NCBI GenBank assembly: GCA_019413955.1
Contig: DXMX01000021.1
Location: 1 to 25,647, forward strand
From: Collinsella sp.
Lineage (GTDB): Bacteria; Actinomycetota; Coriobacteriia; Coriobacteriales; Coriobacteriaceae
Length of the DNA: 25,647 bases
Reading direction: 5' to 3'
Within the stretch, counting starts at the first letter, position 1. Every line of letters begins with the position of its first letter. A program made the translations under genes and the position numbers. Below are positions 1-6,223 of this stretch, in pieces. The notes under the pieces were generated by a model, which had not been told where the DNA came from, searched no databases, and worked only from the letters and a program-made list of their open reading frames with translations.

Positions 1-545
1 AGTGCCCCTCCGCGCGCAGCGCCCTCACCGCCTCGGCCGCCGCCCTGGTCAGAGCCCGTCCCGCTCGACCAGGGCGCGCAATTTTTTAGGTAGGCGACCT
101 CGGCCTCGAGCCTGCGGCAGCGCTCCTCGAGCTCCTGCTCGCGGGTGCGGGCCCGGGGTTTCGACCTCGACCCCCTCGGCCTGCCCTTCGGGCCGGGCCG
201 CAGCGCCTCGGCGCCGCCCTCGCGGTAGAGCCTGCACCAGCGCTCCAGCGGGGACTTCGACCTGATCCCGAACTCGGCCATGGCGTCGGTCTTCGCCATC
301 CCGCCGTCGACCACGGCCGACGCCGCGGCGACCCTCTGCTCGAATGTGTACCTGGATTGTTTCCCGCCCATGGACAGCAGCGCCTCGCTTCCGAACGCCC
401 GGTATACCCACTGCCATTCTCTCACGGTCTCGCGGGGGACGGACAGGGCCTCGGCCGCCGGCTTGCAGCCGACGCCGGCGTCGAAGAGCTCGACGGCCCG
501 CCTCCTGGACTCCAGGTCGTGCTTCACCCTGAGGTCTATACTCAT
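1..545 (-). CDS. IS3-family transposase OrfA (partial, possible frameshift)
   Basis: OrfA is the DNA-binding subunit of an IS3/IS150 transposase; fused to OrfB by frameshifting it forms the active transposase. The ATG at 545 has an AAAGGTG ribosome site about 11 bases upstream. Residues 1-55 form one helix-turn-helix (AVELFDAGVGCKPAAEALSV) and residues 65-115 a second one. Residues 135-154 make a leucine-zipper-like helix (EQELEERCRRLEAEVAYLK). At positions 87-82 the minus strand has a run of six A. The frame from 545 continues open to the window edge with an atypical peptide. The frame one base back gives the family-typical ending KKLRALVERDGL and stops at 51-49. Either this copy lost one A, or the run is a programmed slip site. 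The OrfB-like frame appears as the third frame at the left edge. Confidence 0.75.
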   Translation of the reverse strand, partial: MSIDLRVKHDLESRRRAVELFDAGVGCKPAAEALSVPRETVREWQWVYRAFGSEALLSMGGKQSRYTFEQRVAAASAVVDGGMAKTDAMAEFGIRSKSPLERWCRLYREGGAEALRPGPKGRPRGSRSKPRARTREQELEERCRRLEAEVAYLKNCAPWSSGTGSDQGGGRGGEGAARGGA

Positions 546-594
546 GGAAAACAGGCACCTTTGTGGTGGTTTTCATTCGTGGTACCATGGTTCA
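1..594 (-). mobile_element. IS3-family (IS150-like) insertion sequence, orfA end only
   Basis: The segment carries the upstream end and most of orfA of an IS150-type IS3 element; orfB and the other end lie beyond the window. The outer end is probably near 594, where the minus strand reads TGAACCATGGTACC, compatible with the TG...CA ends of this family. I cannot confirm the terminal inverted repeat or a target duplication without the other end. The element stops about 30 bases before the start of the next gene, so it probably landed in that gene's promoter region. Base composition is even more GC-rich than the neighbours. Confidence 0.75.
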
Positions 595-627
595 TATAGT
601 TGTTTAAACGACTAAGGGAGCAACATC

Positions 628-2544
628 ATGGAAGAGGCCTATCGTCAAGCACGCAAGCGCGGCGAGCAGGGACGCCGTCGCGCCATCAGCCAAAGCGAGC
701 ACCCGTACCTTACGGACCTCGACAGCCTCGTTGCCCAGCTCCCCTTAGGTCAGCGAGAGAATGTCGGCCTAAGGGATATTCCGCTCGAAATGGTCGTCGG
801 CACAGTCACCAAAGGCCGTCAGTCCGCCTTTTCATGCAACTTTATGCCCCTGCTGCCGTTTAACACTGAGTTCGCCCGCAAGTGGTCCAACCTCTACGAC
901 ATCCAGGTAACCGAGGGCTATCGCGATCCCATCATCGTCACCGAGTTCATGCATCGGTTCTATGTCCAGGAAGGCAACAAACGCGTCAGTGTCCTCAAAT
1001 TCCTGGACGCTCCAACGGTTTCGGCCAGGGTCACCCGTCTCTACCCCGGCACATGGGATTCCGTCGAAAGCCGCCTGTACGGTGAATTCTGCGCGTTTTG
1101 GCGCGTCTGCCCCCTATACGAAATCGAGTTCTCGCGTGAGGGAAGCTACGAGACGCTCGCCAAGATGCTCGGTCGGAACCTTATCGAAAAATGGCCGCAG
1201 AAAAAGGTCGACTACCTGCGCCACACCTTCCTGCTCTTTAAGCGCGCCTACCTTCGCGCAGGCGGCGACCACCTGGACATTACGCCCGCCGACGCCATGC
1301 TCGTCTACCTCAATGTGTACAACCAGGACCGCCTGCTGGATACGCCGACGGATATCGTCGTAACCCGCCTGTGCAAGATTTGGCGCGAGCTGGTCATTGC
1401 CGGCAAAAACGACGAGGACAAGGTCGATCTTGTCGAAGCGCCGAGCGTCGATGAGGAGGAGTCGCCCGCCAAGTCCACCTCCGGCGTGCTCAACTTCTTT
1501 ATGGGCAAGACTGTCTATTCGGCGGCCAACCCCCTGCGTATCGCCTTTATCCATGAGTTCCCCTGTGCGGCGTCGAGCTGGGACAGTCTGCACGACCAAG
1601 GACGTCAGTATCTCGATGAGCACTTTGACGGTATCGTGCGCACCGAGGCGTTCGAAGACTGTCACGATCCGGACGTGTTCTACGCCGCCGTGGAAACGGC
1701 TGTCAAGCATGGAGACAACGTCATCTTCTCGACCTCGCACCGCCTGATGGAATACACGCTCAGAGCTGCCGTTGAGTATCCCCAGGTTCGGTTCCTTAAC
1801 TGCTCTATCGGCCTTCCCCACCAAAGCGTCCGTTCGTACTTTGGCAAGATGTACGAGGCCAAGTTCCTCCTGGGCGCCCTTGCCGCCAGCATGGCGGACA
1901 ACCATCGCATCGGCTACCACGCGTCGGTCTTCGCATCCGGCGCGCTCAGCGAGATCAATGCCTTTGCCATCGGTGCCTCGCTGCTCGACCCCCGCGCGCA
2001 AATTATCCTCACCTGGGGCGATGTGCCCGCCGGCGGTCTCGCCGAGGCCATGTGCCGCGAAGGCGTGAGCGTCATGACCGGCGCTGACATGTCAAAGTCG
2101 CTCGAAGACCCTACGGCCTACGGACTCCACCGCCTGGTCGATGGCAAGGTTACCGGCATCGCCATGCCGGTATGGAACTGGGGCCGTTACTACGAGCTCA
2201 TCGTTCGCAGCCTTCTGCACGGCACGTGGGACGAGACCAGCGATGACAACCAAGTGCGCGCCGTCAACTACTGGTACGGCATGAGCTCCGGCGTTATCGA
2301 CATCCGTTACGCTCCGGGCCTACCCTACCAGACGCGCAAACTCGTGCAGTTGCTCCGCAACGGCATTGTCGAGGGATCCATCAACCCCTTTGGCGGCGAG
2401 CTCCACAGTCAGAACGGCGTGGTACAGATCGAAGGCTTCCCTCCGCTGCCGAGCACGCAGATTGTCGAGATGAATTGGCTGGCGGATAACGTGGTAGGCA
2501 CCATTCCGCAGCTCGACGATGAGCCGAAAGTCCCTGCCCTATGA
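628..2544 (+). CDS. Cytoplasmic Bmp/PnrA-like protein with ParB/Srx-like N-terminal region
   Basis: This 638-residue protein has two parts. Residues 303 to about 600 resemble the Bmp/PnrA family (periplasmic-binding fold for nucleosides): NPLRIAFIHE opens the first strand, and further segments (VIFSTSHRLMEYTLRAA, YEAKFLLGALAASM, WNWGRYYELIVRSLL) match the usual layout. Residues about 50-127 look like a ParB/sulfiredoxin-type nucleotide-binding fold (DPIIVTEF, then YVQEGNKRVSVLKFL). There is no signal peptide, lipobox or membrane segment, so unlike classical Bmp lipoproteins it should stay in the cytoplasm. AAGGGAG lies 8 bases before the ATG. The next gene overlaps its stop (ATGA), so the two are translationally coupled. 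No permease or ATPase genes accompany it. Family membership is fairly sure; a role in sensing or binding a nucleoside-like ligand is inference. Confidence 0.75.
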   Translation: MEEAYRQARKRGEQGRRRAISQSEHPYLTDLDSLVAQLPLGQRENVGLRDIPLEMVVGTVTKGRQSAFSCNFMPLLPFNTEFARKWSNLYDIQVTEGYRDPIIVTEFMHRFYVQEGNKRVSVLKFLDAPTVSARVTRLYPGTWDSVESRLYGEFCAFWRVCPLYEIEFSREGSYETLAKMLGRNLIEKWPQKKVDYLRHTFLLFKRAYLRAGGDHLDITPADAMLVYLNVYNQDRLLDTPTDIVVTRLCKIWRELVIAGKNDEDKVDLVEAPSVDEEESPAKSTSGVLNFFMGKTVYSAANPLRIAFIHEFPCAASSWDSLHDQGRQYLDEHFDGIVRTEAFEDCHDPDVFYAAVETAVKHGDNVIFSTSHRLMEYTLRAAVEYPQVRFLNCSIGLPHQSVRSYFGKMYEAKFLLGALAASMADNHRIGYHASVFASGALSEINAFAIGASLLDPRAQIILTWGDVPAGGLAEAMCREGVSVMTGADMSKSLEDPTAYGLHRLVDGKVTGIAMPVWNWGRYYELIVRSLLHGTWDETSDDNQVRAVNYWYGMSSGVIDIRYAPGLPYQTRKLVQLLRNGIVEGSINPFGGELHSQNGVVQIEGFPPLPSTQIVEMNWLADNVVGTIPQLDDEPKVPAL

Positions 2545-3251
2545 AAATCCTTGCCATAGCCGATACCGAAGAACGATGCCTTTGGGAGTGCTTTCGCAAG
2601 GAACGCTTTGAGGGCGTCGACCTGATTTTGTCCGCCGGCGATCTGGACCCGGACTATCTTGAGTTTTTGGTTACGGTCATCAACAAACCGCTCATCTACG
2701 TGCGCGGCAATCACGATGACCGCTACGCACGTCATGCACCGGGTGGATGTATCTGCGTAGAGGACAGCGTGTACACGTACCGAGGGATTCGCATTGCGGG
2801 CCTTGGCGGGTCCATGCGTTATCGCGACGGCGCCAACATGTACACCGAACGCGAGATGTCCAAGCGCATGCGTAAGCTGTCGCGTAAGGTTAGGATGGTC
2901 GGCGGGTGCGACATTCTGCTTACCCATGCACCCGCCGCCGGTATGGGTGATCTGGACGATCTGCCGCATCGAGGATTCGAGTGTTTTAACACAGCACTCG
3001 AATCCTGGAATCCCGACTACATGGTGCACGGGCATGTGCACCAAAGCTACGGTTGCGATTTTCAGCGCGAGCGTCAGCATGTGTGTGGAACGACGATCAT
3101 CAACGCCTGCGGCTATACGCAGTTTGAGCTCGACCAGACGCACTACCCCATCCGCGGCTGGCAAGCAGCTTGGCTCAACTCACAAACCATGCGCCGCGAG
3201 CTCAAACGCCACGAAGCCATCGAGTCTTCAACAGCCAGAACACCCTGGTAA
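2541..3251 (+). CDS. Metallophosphoesterase (calcineurin-like), altered first motif
   Basis: A 236-residue calcineurin-like phosphoesterase that should hydrolyse a phosphomonoester or phosphodiester with two metal ions. Metal-binding blocks are visible in order: GDLD (33-36), GNHD (56-59), THAP (128-131) and GHVH (164-167). The first block, normally D-x-H, reads ADTE here (Asp8, Glu10), so one histidine ligand is replaced by glutamate. No signal peptide or membrane segment is seen. The ATG overlaps the stop of the Bmp-like gene, so the two form an operon and probably act together, perhaps with the Bmp-like protein binding a substrate or product; that link is inference. The substrate cannot be named. 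A strong palindrome and a second hairpin follow the stop. Confidence 0.85.
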   Translation: MKILAIADTEERCLWECFRKERFEGVDLILSAGDLDPDYLEFLVTVINKPLIYVRGNHDDRYARHAPGGCICVEDSVYTYRGIRIAGLGGSMRYRDGANMYTEREMSKRMRKLSRKVRMVGGCDILLTHAPAAGMGDLDDLPHRGFECFNTALESWNPDYMVHGHVHQSYGCDFQRERQHVCGTTIINACGYTQFELDQTHYPIRGWQAAWLNSQTMRRELKRHEAIESSTARTPW

Positions 3252-3252
3252 C

Positions 3253-3290
3253 CACCATAAAGGGGACACTGTCCCCTTTATGGTGCTTTT
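3253..3290 (+). terminator. Perfect 16-bp palindromic terminator after the phosphoesterase gene
   Basis: Arms CACCATAAAGGGGACA (3253-3268) and TGTCCCCTTTATGGTG (3270-3285) are perfect complements with one base between them, followed by CTTTT. It lies 1 base after the stop codon and can end transcription of the plus-strand operon. The GGGGACA...TGTCCCC core recalls short dispersed palindromes I associate with Coriobacteriia; that is from memory. Confidence 0.8.
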
Positions 3291-3300
3291 GACGCGATAG

Positions 3301-3341
3301 CAAGAAACCCGGTCCTGCACAAGGCAGAACCGGGTTTCTTT
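3301..3341 (-). terminator. Terminator of the rpmG-rplA operon
   Basis: Inverted arms AGAAACCCGGT (3303-3313) and ACCGGGTTTCT (3329-3339) with a 15-base loop. Both outer flanks are T-rich (on the minus strand the stem itself ends in GGTTTCTTG). It lies 36 bases beyond the L1 stop codon and could act in both directions between the convergent operons. Confidence 0.8.
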
Positions 3342-3376
3342 AGCAATGCTTGCTGTACTCAGGCAGTAACTAGCAG

Positions 3377-4084
3377 TTACTCAGCCAGGAAGTCACGCTG
3401 GACAGCGGGATCGACCTTGACGCCAGGGCCCATGGTGGAAGACACGGAGATGGACTTGACGTACTTGCCCTTAGCAGAAGAGGGCTTGACGCGCAGAATC
3501 TCGGTGTACAGGGCAGCGTAGTTCTCGACGAGCTGCTGCTCAGAGAAGGACTTCTTGCCCAGGGGCACGTGGCAGATGCCGTAGCGGTCGGCGCGGTACT
3601 CAACGCGGCCAGCCTTGAGCTCGGAGACCATCTTGGCGACGTCCATGGTCACGGTGCCGAGCTTGGGGTTCGGCATGAGGCCACGGGGACCAAGGATCTT
3701 ACCGATGCGGCCAACCTTGGCCATCATGTTCGGCGTAGCGATAGCGGCGTCGAAGTTGATCTCGCCCTTCTGAATCTGGGCGACGAGCTCGTCGGAACCG
3801 ATGATGTCGGCGCCGGCAGCCTCAGCCTCACGGGCCTTCTCGCCCTCGGCGAAGACGGCAACACGAACGGTCTTGCCGGTGCCGTGGGGCAGGGAGATGG
3901 AACCACGGATGTTCTGGTCAGCCTTACGAGTATCGATGCCCAGACGGAAGTGAGCCTCGACGGTCTCGTCGAACTTGGCGGTGTCGAGCTCCTTGATGAG
4001 CTTGGCAGCCTGAAGGGGGGTGTAGAGCGTGGCGCGGTCGATCTTCTCGGCAGCGGCGTTATAGCTCTTACCATGCTTAGCCAT
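3377..4084 (-). CDS. rplA: Ribosomal protein uL1
   Basis: Large-subunit protein L1, which forms the mobile stalk near the E site and in many bacteria represses its own operon. The 235-residue length is normal. The signature LGPRGLMPNPKLGTV is at residues 131-145. An ATG two codons upstream (4090) is less likely: AGGAGG ends only a couple of bases before it but about 8 bases before the ATG at 4084, and the protein then starts MAKHGKSY as in other L1 proteins. It is the last gene of the rpmG-tRNA-Trp-secE-nusG-rplK-rplA run and is followed by a terminator. rplJ and rplL, which often come next, are absent here. Confidence 0.98.
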   Translation of the reverse strand: MAKHGKSYNAAAEKIDRATLYTPLQAAKLIKELDTAKFDETVEAHFRLGIDTRKADQNIRGSISLPHGTGKTVRVAVFAEGEKAREAEAAGADIIGSDELVAQIQKGEINFDAAIATPNMMAKVGRIGKILGPRGLMPNPKLGTVTMDVAKMVSELKAGRVEYRADRYGICHVPLGKKSFSEQQLVENYAALYTEILRVKPSSAKGKYVKSISVSSTMGPGVKVDPAVQRDFLAE

Positions 4085-4134
4085 GTGCATTACCTCCTGT
4101 GGTTAAACGGGCGTGAGCCCTCCCACATCGTATC

Positions 4135-4187
4135 GTGTGCCCTATTGCACACATTTAACGGGCGCCCCGGTCGGAGCACCCGCCGTT
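4135..4187 (-). other. Two intercistronic stem-loops between rplK and rplA
   Basis: The 117-base gap between rplK and rplA holds two hairpins. The first on the transcript pairs GGTGCTCC (4180-4173) with GGGGCGCC (4168-4161), with AACG/CGTT flanks. The second pairs GTGTGC with GCACAC (4152-4147 and 4140-4135). Neither is followed by a T run, so they are not ordinary intrinsic terminators. They may serve in RNA processing or in L1 feedback; that is inference. Confidence 0.5.
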
Positions 4188-4201
4188 ACCATAAGAAATC
4201 G

Positions 4202-4630
4202 CTACTCAGCGATGGTGACGCCCATGGAACGGGCGGTACCGGCGATGATCTTCTTGGCGGCGTCAATGTCGTTGGCATTGAGGTCCGGCATCTTGATCTC
4301 GGCGATCTTGGTGAGCTGCTCCTGGGAGAGCTGACCAACCTTGTCAGCCTGGGGCTTAGCGGAACCAGACTTGAGGTTCAGCTCCTTCTTGATAAGATGA
4401 GCCGCCGGCGGGGTCTTGGTGATGAAGGAGAAGGACTTGTCCTCGTAGACAGAGATCTCAACGGGGATGATGTCACCCTTCTTGTCCTGCGTCTCGGCGT
4501 TAAAGGCCTGGCAGAACTGCATGATGTTCACGCCAGCAGCGCCCAGGGCGGGGCCGACGGGAGGAGCGGGGTTTGCTGCACCAGCAGGAATCTGGAGCTT
4601 AATGACGTTGGCAACCTTCTTCTCAGCCAT
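4202..4630 (-). CDS. rplK: Ribosomal protein uL11
   Basis: Large-subunit protein L11, which binds 23S rRNA at the GTPase-associated centre. It is 142 residues, the usual length. The proline-rich segment PAGAANPAPPVGPALG (residues 15-30) and the C-terminal rRNA-binding domain with GTARSMGVTI (131-140) are typical. I place the start at the ATG at 4630 (MAEKKVANVIKL), six bases after AAGGA, rather than the ATG at 4636, which overlaps the ribosome site. It lies 120 bases after nusG with no terminator visible, so it is probably transcribed together with nusG and rplA. Confidence 0.98.
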   Translation of the reverse strand: MAEKKVANVIKLQIPAGAANPAPPVGPALGAAGVNIMQFCQAFNAETQDKKGDIIPVEISVYEDKSFSFITKTPPAAHLIKKELNLKSGSAKPQADKVGQLSQEQLTKIAEIKMPDLNANDIDAAKKIIAGTARSMGVTIAE

Positions 4631-4750
4631 GGTCATTCCTTTCGAATCACGAGTGTGAAGTACTTGCTATATCGTAAGCACGCACGTGTTAGAAGCACTC
4701 CTGAGATGAGCAGTCACAGAAGAAGCACGCTCGCGCGAACGGACGAAAAC

Positions 4751-5287
4751 TTAAGCGATGACAGCGACCTGGTTAAAGTCGAGCTCGACCGGCGTCTCGC
4801 GGCCAAAGATCATCAGCGTGACCTTGAGCTTGCCAGCCTCGGTGTTAACCTCGGAGACCTTGCCATCAAAGTCGGTAAGCGGGCCATCGGTGACGCGGAC
4901 GGACGTACCGACCTCAATATCAACCGAGGTGCGCTTGGGCGAATCGCCCTTACCGGGACGACGAGTCATCTTGTTGTACTCGTCGCGGGAAAGCGGAGCG
5001 GGCTTGCCGTTGCCGCCTAGGAAACCGGTGACGCCAGGCGTGTTACGAACACACGTCCAAGCATCGTCATCCATCTCCATGCGGACCAGGACATAACCCG
5101 GGAAGATCTTGGAATCCTTGGTCTCACGCTTGCCACCCTCTTTAATCTCGGTGACGCGCTCCATAGGAATCTCGATATCAAAGATACGGTCCTGCATGCC
5201 CATAGTCTCGATGCGATGCTCGAGATCGGACTTAACGCGGTTCTCGTATCCAGAGTAAGTGTGAACGACGTACCAACGCTTAGACAT
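4751..5287 (-). CDS. nusG: Transcription termination/antitermination factor NusG
   Basis: NusG binds RNA polymerase and tunes elongation, Rho-dependent termination and coupling to the ribosome. The 178-residue protein opens with the NGN domain (WYVVHTYSGYENRV, 5-18; FPGYVLV, 62-68) and ends with a KOW domain at about 127-158 (VGTSVRVTDGPLTDFDGKV). There are no insertions of note. The start lies 3 bases after the secE stop and its ribosome site (GAGGGGC) sits within the end of secE, so the two are coupled, as in most bacteria. Confidence 0.98.
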   Translation of the reverse strand: MSKRWYVVHTYSGYENRVKSDLEHRIETMGMQDRIFDIEIPMERVTEIKEGGKRETKDSKIFPGYVLVRMEMDDDAWTCVRNTPGVTGFLGGNGKPAPLSRDEYNKMTRRPGKGDSPKRTSVDIEVGTSVRVTDGPLTDFDGKVSEVNTEAGKLKVTLMIFGRETPVELDFNQVAVIA

Positions 5288-5290
5288 GGT

Positions 5291-5629
5291 TTAGCCCCTC
5301 AATCCAGAGAACAGAGCAAGAGCCTCGCCAAAGCCAGCATCGAGCAGAGCGATGACGACGCCGACGACGATCAGAGAAGCGCAAACAACAACCGAGTAGT
5401 TCACGAGCTCCTTCTTATCGGGCCACGTGACACGCTTCATCTCGGACTTGACCGAAGCGAAATACTTCTTGGTGCGGGCGAAGAAACCAGGCTTCTCGTT
5501 CTTCTTGGACTTCGCAGCCTTCTCGTTCTTCTTGGCAACGGCCTTCTTGGCCTCAACCTTGGAGTTGGCGGCAGCTTTGTTGGCAGGTGCCGGCTGCTGA
5601 GCCTTCTTCTTGTTCTTCTTGTTGGCCAT
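5291..5629 (-). CDS. secE: Preprotein translocase subunit SecE
   Basis: Single-span SecE subunit of the SecYEG protein-export channel. The 112-residue protein starts with about 45 residues rich in Lys, Ala and Asn, probably disordered. The conserved amphipathic segment follows (SEMKRVTWPDKKEL, residues 62-75), then one membrane helix (about 78-98, SVVVCASLIVVGVVIALL). The Lys/Ala-rich leader is longer than in the short SecE of firmicutes and is common in actinobacteria. GGAGG lies upstream of the ATG. Confidence 0.97.
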   Translation of the reverse strand: MANKKNKKKAQQPAPANKAAANSKVEAKKAVAKKNEKAAKSKKNEKPGFFARTKKYFASVKSEMKRVTWPDKKELVNYSVVVCASLIVVGVVIALLDAGFGEALALFSGLRG

Positions 5630-5668
5630 TTGGGTTACCTCCGCGCAATGCGCTTATACATGAGTAAA

Positions 5669-5696
5669 CCGTAAGCCCCCAAGTGGGAGCTTACGG
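5669..5696 (-). other. Stem-loop between tRNA-Trp and secE
   Basis: CCGTAAGCTCCC (5696-5685) pairs with GGGGGCTTACGG (5680-5669), with one G-U pair and a 4-base loop, followed by TTTACTC. It stands just 3' of tRNA-Trp and 40 bases before secE. It could be a weak terminator or attenuator setting secE-nusG expression, or an RNase entry point for releasing the tRNA. Confidence 0.5.
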
Positions 5697-5705
5697 AATA
5701 ATGAC

Positions 5706-5781
5706 TGGCACGCCAGGAAGGACTCGAACCCTCAACACTCGGTTTTGGAGACCGATGCTCTACCAATTGAACTACTGGCGT
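5706..5781 (-). tRNA. tRNA-Trp (anticodon CCA)
   Basis: 76 bases forming a full cloverleaf: acceptor ACGCCAG/CTGGCGT, anticodon stem TCGGT/ACCGA around loop CTCCAAA with anticodon CCA, T-loop TTCGAGT and an encoded 3' CCA. It begins 13 bases after the rpmG stop, so it is co-transcribed with rpmG and secE-nusG, an order common in bacteria. Confidence 0.97.
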
Positions 5782-5794
5782 ATATGACTAGAGA

Positions 5795-5944
5795 CTAGCG
5801 AGTCTCTTTGTGCAGCGTGTGGTGACGGCACCAGGGGCAATACTTCTTGATCTCCATACGATCAGGCATGGTCGACTTGTTCTTGGTGGTCGTATAGTTG
5901 CGGCGCTTGCACTCAGTGCACGCAAGAGTAACTAGAGTACGCAT
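5795..5944 (-). CDS. rpmG: Ribosomal protein bL33
   Basis: A 49-residue gene. The product reads MRTLVTLACTEC... and ends HHTLHKETR. It is L33, a small large-subunit protein near the tRNA exit site. Two CxxC pairs (Cys9/Cys12 and Cys36/Cys39) make it the zinc-binding form. It is the first gene of the operon, 40 bases downstream of the predicted transcription start, with AAAGG and AGGA before the ATG. tRNA-Trp follows after 13 bases. Confidence 0.96.
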   Translation of the reverse strand: MRTLVTLACTECKRRNYTTTKNKSTMPDRMEIKKYCPWCRHHTLHKETR

Positions 5945-5991
5945 GTATCCTGAACCTTTCATTTCCGCCCCGTACGGGCACGAGTTGTTAC

Positions 5992-6019
5992 TTTATCAGC
6001 TCCACGTAAGTGCTGTCAA
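5992..6019 (-). promoter_or_regulatory. Promoter of the rpmG-trnW-secE-nusG-rplK-rplA operon
   Basis: Minus strand: -35 TTGACA (6019-6014), 16-base spacer, -10 GATAAA (5997-5992). The expected start is near 5985, about 40 bases before rpmG. The block from 6029 to 6012 is nearly identical to that of the tRNA-tuf promoter (see 7821-7850). Confidence 0.75.
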
Positions 6020-6160
6020 TGAAAACCTCGAGTCAATTGGTTCTCGGTGGATCCATTCATATTTGGAACACATCAATGAAGCCATCGAGAGCTAATCGAC
6101 GGTGCATCCAGGACCATTATCGATCCTCTCGACACCAGCAACGGCTCAATATCCATTGCA

Positions 6161-6196
6161 GAAAAGAACCCGGCACCCATATAAGTGCCGGGTTCT
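6161..6196 (-). terminator. Terminator of tuf
   Basis: Perfect arms AGAACCCGGCAC and GTGCCGGGTTCT (6196-6185 and 6176-6165), 8-base loop, followed by TTTTC on the minus strand, 28 bases after the tuf stop. It separates the tuf operon from the rpmG promoter. Confidence 0.93.
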
Positions 6197-6223
6197 CTAA
6201 GTCAGCTATATCAAAGAGCTAAT

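Noticed and set aside
49..588. 179-codon minus-strand frame as a full transposase
   Set aside because: Only its last dozen residues match the family; the rest is out of frame with the true OrfA starting at 545.
3569..5020. 483-codon plus-strand frame across rplA-rplK-nusG
   Set aside because: It runs antisense through three certain genes and their gaps; a codon-bias artefact.
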